Positions 18,576 to 29,319 of a DNA stretch of 64,000 nt are shown piece by piece. The DNA lies in contig NZ_JAFEMB010000002.1 in the NCBI RefSeq assembly GCF_016892705.1, positions 496,001-560,000 on the forward strand, read 5' to 3'. The position numbers and the translations under genes were made by a program. Below the pieces are notes generated by a model that had not been told where the DNA came from, did no database searches, and saw nothing but the letters and a program-made list of their open reading frames with translations. Position 1 is the stretch's first letter. Each line of letters opens with the position of its first letter. This DNA is from Microvirga pudoricolor (lineage in GTDB: Bacteria; Pseudomonadota; Alphaproteobacteria; Rhizobiales; Beijerinckiaceae).

Positions 18576-18599
18576 TGCAAATCAAATGCTAGCTTTGCA
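18576..18599. promoter_or_regulatory. Putative LysR operator between wrbA and lysR-type gene
   Basis: The inverted repeat TGCAAA-N12-TTTGCA sits about 70 bp upstream of wrbA and 27 bp upstream of the lysR-type ATG. A divergent intergenic location with dyad symmetry is typical of LysR binding sites. No experimental support. Confidence 0.45.
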
Positions 18600-18625
18600 C
18601 TGTTGGCTTTGCGCGGACGCATAAT

Positions 18626-19534
18626 ATGACCCGAATGCAGAACTTGGCCTGGGATGATTTCAGGCTCGTCAAAGTCATTGCCGAGGCGAGCGGACTGACC
18701 GGCGCGGCAGAGCGCCTGGGCGTCAATCACTCCACGATCTTCCGCCGTCTCGGCCAGATGGAGGACGGCCTCGCGGTCAAGCTCTTCGAGCGCCACCGCA
18801 CGGGCTATGTGCTCACGCCGGCGGGCGAGGAAATGGTCGCCCTGGCCGAGCAAATGGAGGAGAACGTCGCCACCTTCGCGCGCAAGCTCGCCGGGCAGGC
18901 GGTGTCGCCCGCAGGCGAGCTTCGCGTCACCACCAACGATACGCTGCTGGTCCACCTGCTGACGCCGATCTTCTCCCGCTTCACCAAGGCCTGCCCGGAC
19001 CTGAGGCTTGACGTGGTTCTGGCCAACCAGGCCCTCAACCTGTCCAAGCGCGACGCCGACGTGGCGATCCGCGCCACCGACAATCCACCCGAAACGCTTG
19101 TCGGCCGCCGCGCCGCCACCATCGCGTGGTCGATCTATGGGCGCCGGTCCGATTTTCCGGATGGGACCGAGGTCGAGCCCGCACAGCTTTTCGACCGCAA
19201 CTGGGTGGCCCTCGGCGACAACCTGGCGGGCCTGAAGGTCGCCCGCTATGCACGGGAGCACGTGTCGACCGAACGCCTCGTCTACAAGGTCAATACGGTC
19301 CTGGGGCTTGCCGAGGCCGTGGAGAACGGCATCGGCATCGGGCACCTGCCCAATTTCATCGCGGATGCGCGGACGAACCTGGTCCGGCTAAGTCCGCCCG
19401 TGCCGGAATTCTCCGCCGGATTGTGGCTGCTGACCCATCCCGACCTGCGCCAGTCGGCGCGCGTCCGCGTCTTCCTGGATTTCGTCGCCGCCGAGATCAG
19501 CAAGCAGCGCCGTTCCATCGAAGGAACGGCCTGA
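18626..19534 (+). CDS. LysR-family transcriptional regulator
   Basis: A 302-residue regulator with an N-terminal winged helix-turn-helix (about residues 8-66; GLTGAAERLGVNHSTIFRRL) and a substrate-binding domain (about residues 95-295). It uses TIFRRL where many members have TVSRRI. It is divergent from wrbA and shares a palindromic intergenic region with it, so wrbA is the likely target; the convergent MFS gene ends four bases downstream. An ATG nine bases further in is a possible alternative start. The effector is unknown. Confidence 0.92.
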   Translation: MTRMQNLAWDDFRLVKVIAEASGLTGAAERLGVNHSTIFRRLGQMEDGLAVKLFERHRTGYVLTPAGEEMVALAEQMEENVATFARKLAGQAVSPAGELRVTTNDTLLVHLLTPIFSRFTKACPDLRLDVVLANQALNLSKRDADVAIRATDNPPETLVGRRAATIAWSIYGRRSDFPDGTEVEPAQLFDRNWVALGDNLAGLKVARYAREHVSTERLVYKVNTVLGLAEAVENGIGIGHLPNFIADARTNLVRLSPPVPEFSAGLWLLTHPDLRQSARVRVFLDFVAAEISKQRRSIEGTA

Positions 19535-19538
19535 CCGT

Positions 19539-20771
19539 TCATTCCGCCGGCTGCAGGGCCGGTGCGCGCACGACCGGCTGCTCCTTGATCGGCAGGTTGA
19601 TGAGCGCCGAGGCGATCCCGAGCAGAACCGAGAGCCACCACACCATCGTGTAGTTGCCGTTGAGCTCGTAGAGCAGGCCGCCGAGCCAGACACCCAGGAA
19701 CCCGCCGACCTGATGGGAGAAGAACGCGAAGCCGTAGAGCATTGCCATGTACCGCGTGCCGAACATCAGCATCACGAGCGACGACGTGGGCGGCACGGTG
19801 GAAAGCCAGAGCAATCCGATGGAAATACCGAACGCGATGGACGAGGCAGGGGAAGCCGGGATCAGGATGAACGCCGCGATGGCCACCGACCGGCCGAGAT
19901 AGATCCAGGCCAGGAGCCAGCGCTTGGACATGCGAGTGGACAGCCAGCCCGACCCGAGGGACCCGAACGCGTTGGCGAGGCCGATCACCGCCAGCGTCCA
20001 GCCGCCGACGGCGGCGGACAGGCCCGCATCCTTCAGATAGGCCGGAAGGTGAGCCGTGATGAAGGCGAGCTGAAAGCCGCAGGTGAAGAAGCCCAGCACC
20101 AGCAGCACATAGGAGCGGTGCCGGAAGGCTTCCGTGAGAGCCTGCCGGATCGACTGGTTCTGCTCAGGGGTGGTCTGCGCCAGCGACGCGGCATCTTTGG
20201 GCTGCGTCGCGAGTGCAACTGCCAGCGGGATCACGATGAGGATGCTGGCGCCGAAGATCACCAGAGCCTGATGCCAGCCCACGCTGTCGATGAGGATGTT
20301 GCCGATGGGTGGGAACAGGAACTGGCCGAACGATCCGGCCGCCGTGCCCGCCCCGAAGGCCATGGGCCGCCACTTCTCGGGCAGGAGCTTGCTGAAGGCG
20401 CCGAGGACGAGGTTGAACGAGCAGCCCGAGAGGCCGAACCCGATGAGAACGCCTGCGCCCAGATGCATGAGGCCCGGCGTCGACGCATAAGCCATGACGA
20501 CAAGGCCCGCCGCGTAGAGCAGCGCGCCCACGCAGAGCACCCGAAACGCTCCGAACCGGTCCGCCACCGCTCCGGCGAAAGGCTGGCCCAGGCCCCAGAG
20601 CAGGTTCTGGATCGCGATGGCGAAGCTGAACACATCCCGGCCCCAGCCGTATTCCACCGTCATGGGGATCTGGAACAGGCCCGCCGAGGCGCGGGGCCCG
20701 AAGGTGATGAGGGCGATCAGGCACCCGCACAGGACGATGATTTCAGGCGACGGGCGGCGGAGGGCTGACAT
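19539..20771 (-). CDS. MFS transporter
   Basis: Twelve-helix major facilitator superfamily carrier of 410 residues. Hydrophobic segments cover almost the whole sequence. The loop between helices 2 and 3 has the superfamily pattern (GAVADRFGAFRVL), and it is partly repeated in the second half (GWLSTRMSKR). It resembles the monocarboxylate/oxalate-formate group (early FGPRASAGLFQIPM segment), but the substrate cannot be assigned. It is transcribed alone, convergent with the lysR-type gene. Confidence 0.9.
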   Translation of the reverse strand: MSALRRPSPEIIVLCGCLIALITFGPRASAGLFQIPMTVEYGWGRDVFSFAIAIQNLLWGLGQPFAGAVADRFGAFRVLCVGALLYAAGLVVMAYASTPGLMHLGAGVLIGFGLSGCSFNLVLGAFSKLLPEKWRPMAFGAGTAAGSFGQFLFPPIGNILIDSVGWHQALVIFGASILIVIPLAVALATQPKDAASLAQTTPEQNQSIRQALTEAFRHRSYVLLVLGFFTCGFQLAFITAHLPAYLKDAGLSAAVGGWTLAVIGLANAFGSLGSGWLSTRMSKRWLLAWIYLGRSVAIAAFILIPASPASSIAFGISIGLLWLSTVPPTSSLVMLMFGTRYMAMLYGFAFFSHQVGGFLGVWLGGLLYELNGNYTMVWWLSVLLGIASALINLPIKEQPVVRAPALQPAE

Positions 20772-20886
20772 GACGGCTACCTGCTGGACGATCCAACTTA
20801 ACCTGATGCGTCAGCCATACATCATTCAACTTGGTGATGGATAGACCCCGCCGCCGTGATGAGTGCGACGGCCATCGAAACGCGGA

Positions 20887-20910
20887 AGCCCCCCCGCGAC
20901 GCGGGGGGCT
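20887..20910 (-). terminator. GC-rich stem-loop downstream of the metallopeptidase gene
   Basis: AGCCCCCCCGC and GCGGGGGGCT pair with one bulged C around a very short loop, 13 bp after the metallopeptidase stop. The following T-run on the minus strand is weak, so it may be a mediocre intrinsic terminator. Confidence 0.6.
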
Positions 20911-20922
20911 CCGAAGGCCGGC

Positions 20923-22641
20923 TCAGACGACCTTGAAGTCGCTGGCGGTCAGCTTCAGGTTCTTGGCCAGCTTGGCGAACTGGACCGCCGGCAGATCGCC
21001 CTTGCCGTCGGGGTCGTAATAGAGCGCGCCACTCTTCTTCTTGTCGTAGAGGATCATATCCTTTGTGTCGGCGGCGGTCTTCTTGGTGTGGAAGTAGTCC
21101 TTCTTGAGGGTGCCGTCCTTGAGCAGGGCCTTTTTGGGGATCTTCTTGAAGATCGACTTGGCCAGCTCGATCGTGTCCTCCCTCACGTCGAAATCCGTGA
21201 TGGTGTCGATGTTCTTCTTGCCGAGCCTGGTGTTGAACACGAACGTGTCCGCGCCCAGTCCGCCCGTGAGCTTGTCGCTGCCCAAGCCGCCGGCCAAGCG
21301 GTCCACCCCCGCGCCGCCCACCATGACGTCCCTGCCACTTGTGCTGGGAATGAGGACGGGACTGACCACCGTGCCGACCCCGCCGACGCGAACGCCATTG
21401 ACGAACACGTTCTCGATGTCGGCGCTGAACTTCAGGGCCTGTGTAGAATAGACCGTGTCGACGCCGCCGCTGTCGATGATCAGGTCGCCGGCCGAATCGA
21501 CATAATAGGTGTCGTTGCCGTTCCCGCCGTCGAGCACGTCGTTGCCGCCCAGGCCGTCGAGGATGTCGTTGCCGTCTCCGCCGGTCAGACGGTTCGCGAG
21601 ATGATTTCCCGTCAGGATGTCGTCCGCGACGTTGCCGATCGCGTTTTCGATCGCGACGCCGTTGGCGATGGTGAATCCGCCCGCGACGCGTTTCTCCTGC
21701 GAGATGATGCCGCCCGCATAGGCATCGTTCGACGCCAGTGTCGCGGCTCGCAGGTCGATGGTGACCGGCGACTTGGACTTGGAGGCGCTGATGGTGTCGA
21801 TCCCGCCAGTATCCCAGATGCAGGTCCATCCGGTTCCGGACGCGTTCAGATGGGGAAGAACATAGACGTCGTCTCCCTTGGCAGTCTCGTTGTTGGGACC
21901 GTAGAGCTTCTGCATCGCCGCGATGTCGAAGGCTCCGAGACCCGTCTGCAATCCGTAGGTGCCGTCCGTGGGGAAGGCCGCAAGGTTATAATTGTAGGAC
22001 ATGACGGTGTACGGGCTCTGGTTGAGGCCGAACTGCCCGACGTCACTGGCCCCATTCACGCCCGGGAAGCGGGACGCGTCGTTCTCTTCCCCGCCGTCAT
22101 GGGGATGCGCTAGCCCCAAGCCGTGACCGATCTCATGGATGATCGTGTAGAGACCGAGGCTGCCCGGCGTGAAGTCGCCCCAGCTTTCGGCGAATCGATT
22201 GAAGTAGCCCCAGGCCTGGGTGTTCGTCGGGCCGTCATGGATGCCGAGGATCCCGGCGGGCAGCGGCGTCTTCCACCACACGATATCGGCCTCGCCTACC
22301 GTCTGGGCATCCTCGCCCTCGCCCGCGAACCGGATCCCGCTGACCTTGGTGTACTGGTCCATCGCGTAGATGATGGCATTGATATCTCTCTGATAAATCG
22401 AAGGATTCCAGTTGCCCATTGTCCCATCGTCGGAAACGAAGTCGTACTTGACGCCGGTCTCCGGATCTTGGCCTTGCATGCTGGGACCATGGACTTCGAT
22501 GGCCGCATCGATGTCCGACGCCTCACCCAGCCAAGCTTTCAGGGGACCGGTGTTCATGTCCCAGACCTTGCCGCCCCAGATGACCGAATCCAGATAGACG
22601 CTCCCATAGCCCGTACCGGCGACATTCTTCGTCAGAGTCAT
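20923..22641 (-). CDS. Secreted M10 (serralysin-like) zinc metallopeptidase with RTX repeats
   Basis: Extracellular protease of 572 residues from the ATG at 22641, which follows GTGGGA. The catalytic zinc site HEIGHGLGLAH is at about residues 169-179, and the Met-turn is SPYTVMSYNYN. A peptidase C-terminal region with glycine/aspartate RTX nonapeptides follows (GGDGNDILDGLGGND near residue 355 and a second set near 445). There is no N-terminal signal peptide. The C-terminus LTASDFKVV fits a type I secretion signal. No type I ABC exporter, membrane fusion protein or inhibitor gene is nearby, so secretion must depend on a distant locus. Confidence 0.92.
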   Translation of the reverse strand: MTLTKNVAGTGYGSVYLDSVIWGGKVWDMNTGPLKAWLGEASDIDAAIEVHGPSMQGQDPETGVKYDFVSDDGTMGNWNPSIYQRDINAIIYAMDQYTKVSGIRFAGEGEDAQTVGEADIVWWKTPLPAGILGIHDGPTNTQAWGYFNRFAESWGDFTPGSLGLYTIIHEIGHGLGLAHPHDGGEENDASRFPGVNGASDVGQFGLNQSPYTVMSYNYNLAAFPTDGTYGLQTGLGAFDIAAMQKLYGPNNETAKGDDVYVLPHLNASGTGWTCIWDTGGIDTISASKSKSPVTIDLRAATLASNDAYAGGIISQEKRVAGGFTIANGVAIENAIGNVADDILTGNHLANRLTGGDGNDILDGLGGNDVLDGGNGNDTYYVDSAGDLIIDSGGVDTVYSTQALKFSADIENVFVNGVRVGGVGTVVSPVLIPSTSGRDVMVGGAGVDRLAGGLGSDKLTGGLGADTFVFNTRLGKKNIDTITDFDVREDTIELAKSIFKKIPKKALLKDGTLKKDYFHTKKTAADTKDMILYDKKKSGALYYDPDGKGDLPAVQFAKLAKNLKLTASDFKVV

Positions 22642-23001
22642 AATTTCCCACTCGTCACAATTCACTAGGAGCATATTATATAACGTTATTCCGTTATGTC
22701 ATGTGACAGATCGCACCAACCGGCGGCGACGGATCGCGGCCGGGCCGGCTCTTCGCCATCCAGTCGGCCATCGCGCGGTTTAACGACCTCGCGCCGAGGA
22801 CGTGCGACCGAACCTGCGCATTGTGGCGCCCTTCACTCTCCTGGCCGCTCGAACGGGGCAGTATCGAGCCTTGAGGACAGGCGGCCGCCGCGTCAGAGGC
22901 GCCGCAACGGCAAGCATCGAGAAGACCGGTCTGTCTGCAGGGTGAACGCCAGCCCTGCCCTTCGGCCTCAGCGGGCGGTCGTTCGATCCAGGAGAGCTGC
23001 C
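22642..23001. other. Intergenic region between metallopeptidase and LysE genes
   Basis: About 360 bp without a supported gene. The part next to the metallopeptidase start is AT-rich (TATTATATAACGTTATTCC near 22675) and is the likely promoter region for that gene. The remainder is GC-rich and holds the leader of the LysE-type gene. An open frame runs through it but shows no family resemblance. Confidence 0.5.
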
Positions 23002-23643
23002 TTGTCCATCTCATCCCTCATCCAACACGCCGGCACGGCGGGCTTCATGCTCGGCGTGAGCTTCATCTTCTCCATCGGGCCGCAGAACCTGCGGCTCCTG
23101 CAGGCCGGCTTCACGCGGCGGCACGAGATGACGGTCGCGACCGTGGGCTTCGTATCGGAGGTCGTCATCGTGGTCGCGGGCCAGATGGTCTTCGAAACCG
23201 CCATGACAACGGCCCCCGCCCTCGCCGGGATCCTTCAGGCGCTCGGCATCGGCTTCCTGGCCTGGTGCGGCGTGAAGTCTCTCGCCCAGCGCAGTCAGGG
23301 CGGTCTTGCGGCCATGGGAGAACTCTCGGGCGACACGCGCCTGCGCGCGGTGATGTCCATGCTGGCCGTCACGTGGTTGAACCCGCTGCTCTACCTCGAA
23401 GCCCTATTCCTGCTGGGCGTCCTCGCCTCGACCTACGACAGCGCCGAACGTTCGTGGTTCTTCGTGGGCTATCTGGCGGCCGCCGCGATCAAGTTCTACG
23501 GCCTCAGCTTCGCGGGCCGCGCCGTGTCACCCTGGCTGAGCCGGCCCGGCTGGCGCGCCGGCTTCGATTCCGCCGCCGGCACACTCCTAATCGGAACGGC
23601 CCTGCTGATGAGCTGGCAGCTGTTGCCGGGCGGCGTGGGCTGA
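23002..23643 (+). CDS. LysE/ArgO-family amino-acid exporter
   Basis: Inner-membrane exporter of 213 residues with about six hydrophobic helices. The family signature is in the first helix and loop (GFMLGVSFIFSIGPQNLRLL), followed by F-x-x-R-H and a second half containing TWLNPLLYLEALFLLG. The TTG at 23002 is preferred because GGAGAG lies five bases upstream and the protein then begins at the usual place. A longer frame from 22696 would add 102 non-family residues. Basic amino acids such as lysine or arginine are the likely cargo. Confidence 0.88.
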   Translation: MSISSLIQHAGTAGFMLGVSFIFSIGPQNLRLLQAGFTRRHEMTVATVGFVSEVVIVVAGQMVFETAMTTAPALAGILQALGIGFLAWCGVKSLAQRSQGGLAAMGELSGDTRLRAVMSMLAVTWLNPLLYLEALFLLGVLASTYDSAERSWFFVGYLAAAAIKFYGLSFAGRAVSPWLSRPGWRAGFDSAAGTLLIGTALLMSWQLLPGGVG

Positions 23644-23651
23644 AATGCCGG

Positions 23652-24881
23652 TCAGGTCTGGCCCGGTTTCAGCTTGTAGAAGATATGCCGGCCGATCACG
23701 TCCATCTTCTTCAGACGCCTTGCCCAGTAGGGCCGGACATAGTCCGCGTGATAGTGGGTCGCGCCGCCCACATCGGCCAGATAGGTCTTGCCCTCCAGCA
23801 CCGCGCTGGCGATGCGCTTGGCGCGCTCCCAGGATTCCGTGTCGGTGGTGCGAAGCGCCTTACCCTCGCAAGCGAAGGTGAACTGGCAGGCGAGATGCCG
23901 GTGGCGGTTCTGGTACACCACGCCGCAGATGCTGGCCGGATAGAGACCGCTGCGCACCCGGTTGAGCACCACCTGGGCCACCGCCGCCTGTCCGGACTCG
24001 GATTCGCTCCGGGCCTCGAAATACACCGCTTCCGCGAGGCAGCGCTGCTCCTTGCCCATATTGTCCGGGTCGATCAGGTCGACGTAGTTCGGCTGGCTCT
24101 CGGTTTTGGGCGCGAAGGTCAGGCCGCCCTCGATGCGGGACACGGGCGCGGCCGCGATCTCCATCGGCGTCATCTCGACGGGCGCCGGAGTGGTCGATGA
24201 GAGCACGATGGCGCGGGAGGTGGAGGGCGTCGTGGAACTGGCGGCGGCGCCCGTGGAACCCGCTGCCGCGGCGGCGGGCGATTGTATCGACGTGGCCTGA
24301 CGCGTGGTGGTGAGCTCCGGCGCCTGCCAGGGCTCGAACCCCTCCTGCTGCAGGGGCGGCGCTTCGAGCTTGCCCTGCATCAAGACGGTCGGCGGCAACA
24401 GGCGCTCGTCCCGGTTGAACATCAGCCGCGCGCTGCCCGGCACTAGCTCGCCGCGCAAGGTATTGGCCATGCGGGAGATCGTCGGGCGCACGGCCACCAC
24501 CGGGTTGCCTTTCAGCGTCCGGTCGACGGTTGGCAGGTTCGGCACCGGATGGGACTTCCGGTCGGAGCGCGGAGGGCTGCCGATGGCGGTCGCGAACGCG
24601 TCTTCGGGCAGGTCGTAACGGGGAATGTTGCGCAGCACGGTGCTGCCGAGATCGACCCCCACCATGTGGCCGGCGGGGGACGAGATCGGCGGCACGATGC
24701 TGACGGATTCCGTCAGGTACGCGACGGCGCTGCGCGTGGCGGCGCTCACGCCGGACCCGGCGTCGTTGCTGGCCGAGGCCGTGAACGAGAGGAGCATGCC
24801 GCCCGCGAGCACCCAGGGCACCACCGTGGCGCAGATCCATTTCATACTGGAACGACGTTGGCGCAACCGCACGCGACTCAC
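23652..24881 (-). CDS. Cell wall hydrolase, SleB family
   Basis: Peptidoglycan hydrolase of up to 409 residues. A basic N-terminus and a membrane segment or signal (about residues 13-37) precede a long low-complexity Ala/Ser/Thr/Pro region. The C-terminal SleB (hydrolase 2) domain covers about residues 275-405. That domain has the glutamate of EAVYFEARSESESGQ, QVVLNRVRSG, and a histidine/tyrosine-rich end (GGATHYHADYVRPYW). The GTG at 24881 keeps the basic flank; an ATG at 24845 would remove 12 residues. It should act in the periplasm. No germination context is implied outside sporulating bacteria. Confidence 0.9.
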   Translation of the reverse strand: MSRVRLRQRRSSMKWICATVVPWVLAGGMLLSFTASASNDAGSGVSAATRSAVAYLTESVSIVPPISSPAGHMVGVDLGSTVLRNIPRYDLPEDAFATAIGSPPRSDRKSHPVPNLPTVDRTLKGNPVVAVRPTISRMANTLRGELVPGSARLMFNRDERLLPPTVLMQGKLEAPPLQQEGFEPWQAPELTTTRQATSIQSPAAAAAGSTGAAASSTTPSTSRAIVLSSTTPAPVEMTPMEIAAAPVSRIEGGLTFAPKTESQPNYVDLIDPDNMGKEQRCLAEAVYFEARSESESGQAAVAQVVLNRVRSGLYPASICGVVYQNRHRHLACQFTFACEGKALRTTDTESWERAKRIASAVLEGKTYLADVGGATHYHADYVRPYWARRLKKMDVIGRHIFYKLKPGQT

Positions 24882-24978
24882 ACCCTACTCGACGAGGCCT
24901 AGGAGCATCCGACGGAACGCTCCGGTTCGGTATGGTTATCGCCGAGTAAGGTTGATGGGGGGTTAACCGGCCTTGCGG

Positions 24979-25779
24979 CTATGGGCCGGCGAGCGCCCTC
25001 AGGGCCCGCGCCGTCTCCGCGTCGGCCGGGTAGAACGCCTCGATGGCGAGCTCCGACAGGGTCACGTCGACAGGCGTCCCGAAGACGGTGGTGGTGCTGA
25101 ACAGGGAGAGCACGCCCGCATCGGTGCGCAGCCGCAAGGGAACGACCACCCCGCCGTAATCGTGGCCGAGGGTCCCGCCCCGCTCCGCCCCCTTCGGTAC
25201 CGGAAAGGCCCGAAGCTCCTCCATGAGGGCGAGCAGGACCGCATCCGCCGTGAGACCCACCTGATGCACGAGGCGCGCGATGAGGTGAGCGCGCCATTCG
25301 TTGAAGTTGACGACGCGCGAGGCGAGCCCGTCCGGGTGCATGCTCAGGCGCAGCACATTGGCGGGCGGCACCAGGAGCGCGGGATCGACGCCCGTCATCA
25401 GCGGCGTCAGCGCCGCGTTGGCCGCGATGAGGTTCCAATGCCGGTCGACCGCGAGCGCCGGAAAGGGCTCGTGCCCCTTCAGGACCAGATCGACCGCCCG
25501 TCGCGCCGCCGCCAGCGCCGGATCGTCGAGGCGCCTCTCCGGGAAGACCGGGGCGAAGCCGGCCGAGACCAGGATCACGTTGCGGTCCCGCAAGGGAATG
25601 TCGAGGCGCTCCGCGATGTTGAGCACCATCTCGCGGCTGGGCTGCGAGCGACCCGTTTCGAGGAAGCTCAAATGGCGGGTGGAGATCTCGGCGTCGAGGG
25701 CGAGGTCGAGCTGGCTCATGCGGCGGCGCTGGCGCCATTCGCGCAGGTGCTCGCCGACGGGTTTGGTCGTGTTCAGCAT
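24979..25779 (-). CDS. XRE-family regulator with MmyB-like ligand-binding domain
   Basis: A 266-residue regulator. The N-terminal helix-turn-helix (about residues 8-65; RRRMSQLDLALDAEISTRHLS) is followed by an MmyB-like ligand-binding domain (about residues 95-262; HWNLIAANAAL and NFNEWRAHLIARLVHQ). This combination is common in actinobacteria and proteobacteria. The ligand is unknown; fatty acids have been proposed for some members. It is divergent from a small membrane protein gene, with a perfect palindrome GTTTCGCGAAAC between them. Confidence 0.92.
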   Translation of the reverse strand: MLNTTKPVGEHLREWRQRRRMSQLDLALDAEISTRHLSFLETGRSQPSREMVLNIAERLDIPLRDRNVILVSAGFAPVFPERRLDDPALAAARRAVDLVLKGHEPFPALAVDRHWNLIAANAALTPLMTGVDPALLVPPANVLRLSMHPDGLASRVVNFNEWRAHLIARLVHQVGLTADAVLLALMEELRAFPVPKGAERGGTLGHDYGGVVVPLRLRTDAGVLSLFSTTTVFGTPVDVTLSELAIEAFYPADAETARALRALAGP

Positions 25780-25843
25780 GGGGCGACGATAGCCCAAGCC
25801 GCGAGCCCTCTCCATGACCTGCGAGGTAATCGACCCGCCTCCC

Positions 25844-25855
25844 GTTTCGCGAAAC
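25844..25855. promoter_or_regulatory. Perfect palindrome in the XRE/membrane-protein divergent promoter region
   Basis: GTTTCGCGAAAC is a perfect 12-bp palindrome 65 bp upstream of the XRE gene and 62 bp upstream of the membrane-protein gene, suitable for a dimeric helix-turn-helix protein. Binding is inferred. Confidence 0.5.
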
Positions 25856-25917
25856 CATGGGCACAAGGTCGACCGCTCAAGACGGCTCCGACCTCCCAAC
25901 TTCAGAAGGAGAGCCCC

Positions 25918-26322
25918 ATGCTGACGATCCAATCCTCGACGCTCCTGCGCCAAGCCCTTGTCGCCGACGCCACCACGACAGCCGCCTGCGGGGCCTTCAT
26001 GCTGGTCGGCGCGAGCCTCCTGTCCGCGGTGCTCGGGCTGCCGGCCCCGCTCCTGGCCATCGCCGGTGCGGTGTTGATCCCCTATGCGATCTTCGTGGGA
26101 TATCTCGGCGTGAAGCCGGAAGCCTCGCGGATGTGGGTCTGGGCCGTGATCGGCGCCAACCTGCTCTGGACCGCCGACAGTGCCCTCTTGCTGCTCAGCG
26201 GCTGGATCGAGCCCACACGAGCCGGAACGGCCTTCGTGGTCGCCCAGGCGGCCGTGACCTTCCTGTACGCGGACCTGCAATACCTGGGCCTGCGCCGGTC
26301 GCGGGCGGCCGCGATGGCATAA
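25918..26322 (+). CDS. Small four-helix membrane protein of unknown function
   Basis: A 134-residue protein with an AAGGAGA ribosome-binding site. Four hydrophobic segments can be drawn at about residues 20-45, 48-65, 75-98 and 105-125, with little soluble sequence. I do not recognise a named family. It is divergent from the MmyB-like regulator, and such regulators often control the neighbouring gene, so it is probably the regulated partner. It is followed by the convergent alaS gene. Confidence 0.75.
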   Translation: MLTIQSSTLLRQALVADATTTAACGAFMLVGASLLSAVLGLPAPLLAIAGAVLIPYAIFVGYLGVKPEASRMWVWAVIGANLLWTADSALLLLSGWIEPTRAGTAFVVAQAAVTFLYADLQYLGLRRSRAAAMA

Positions 26323-26381
26323 GACGCTCTCACGAGCAAACGGTCCCGGGTCCGCCCGCGCGGCCCGGGATGACGTTTGGG

Positions 26382-29030
<2,649 letters not shown>

Positions 29031-29319
29031 GGAAGTCTGTGCTCGGGTAAGGGGCGCGAGCGCCCGCAAGGCTGGAGGTTGGGCCCGTTTCTAGACGCCC
29101 GCAGGGGCGCTGTCGAGGCAGATGCGACGGCGGGCGCGCTCATCGGGATCATTCGCCCTCATCGCGCAACGTAGAGAACGTACCCAACAAAACCTTGTGG
29201 ATCGTTATAACAATGTATCAACCGAGGATAGATTTGCAGTGATCTTAAACCTCTAATGGAGCTCCCGGCCAGGATTGCTGACCTCAAGGCATTCCGCCGA
29301 ATGAAAGGACCTTCCACAA

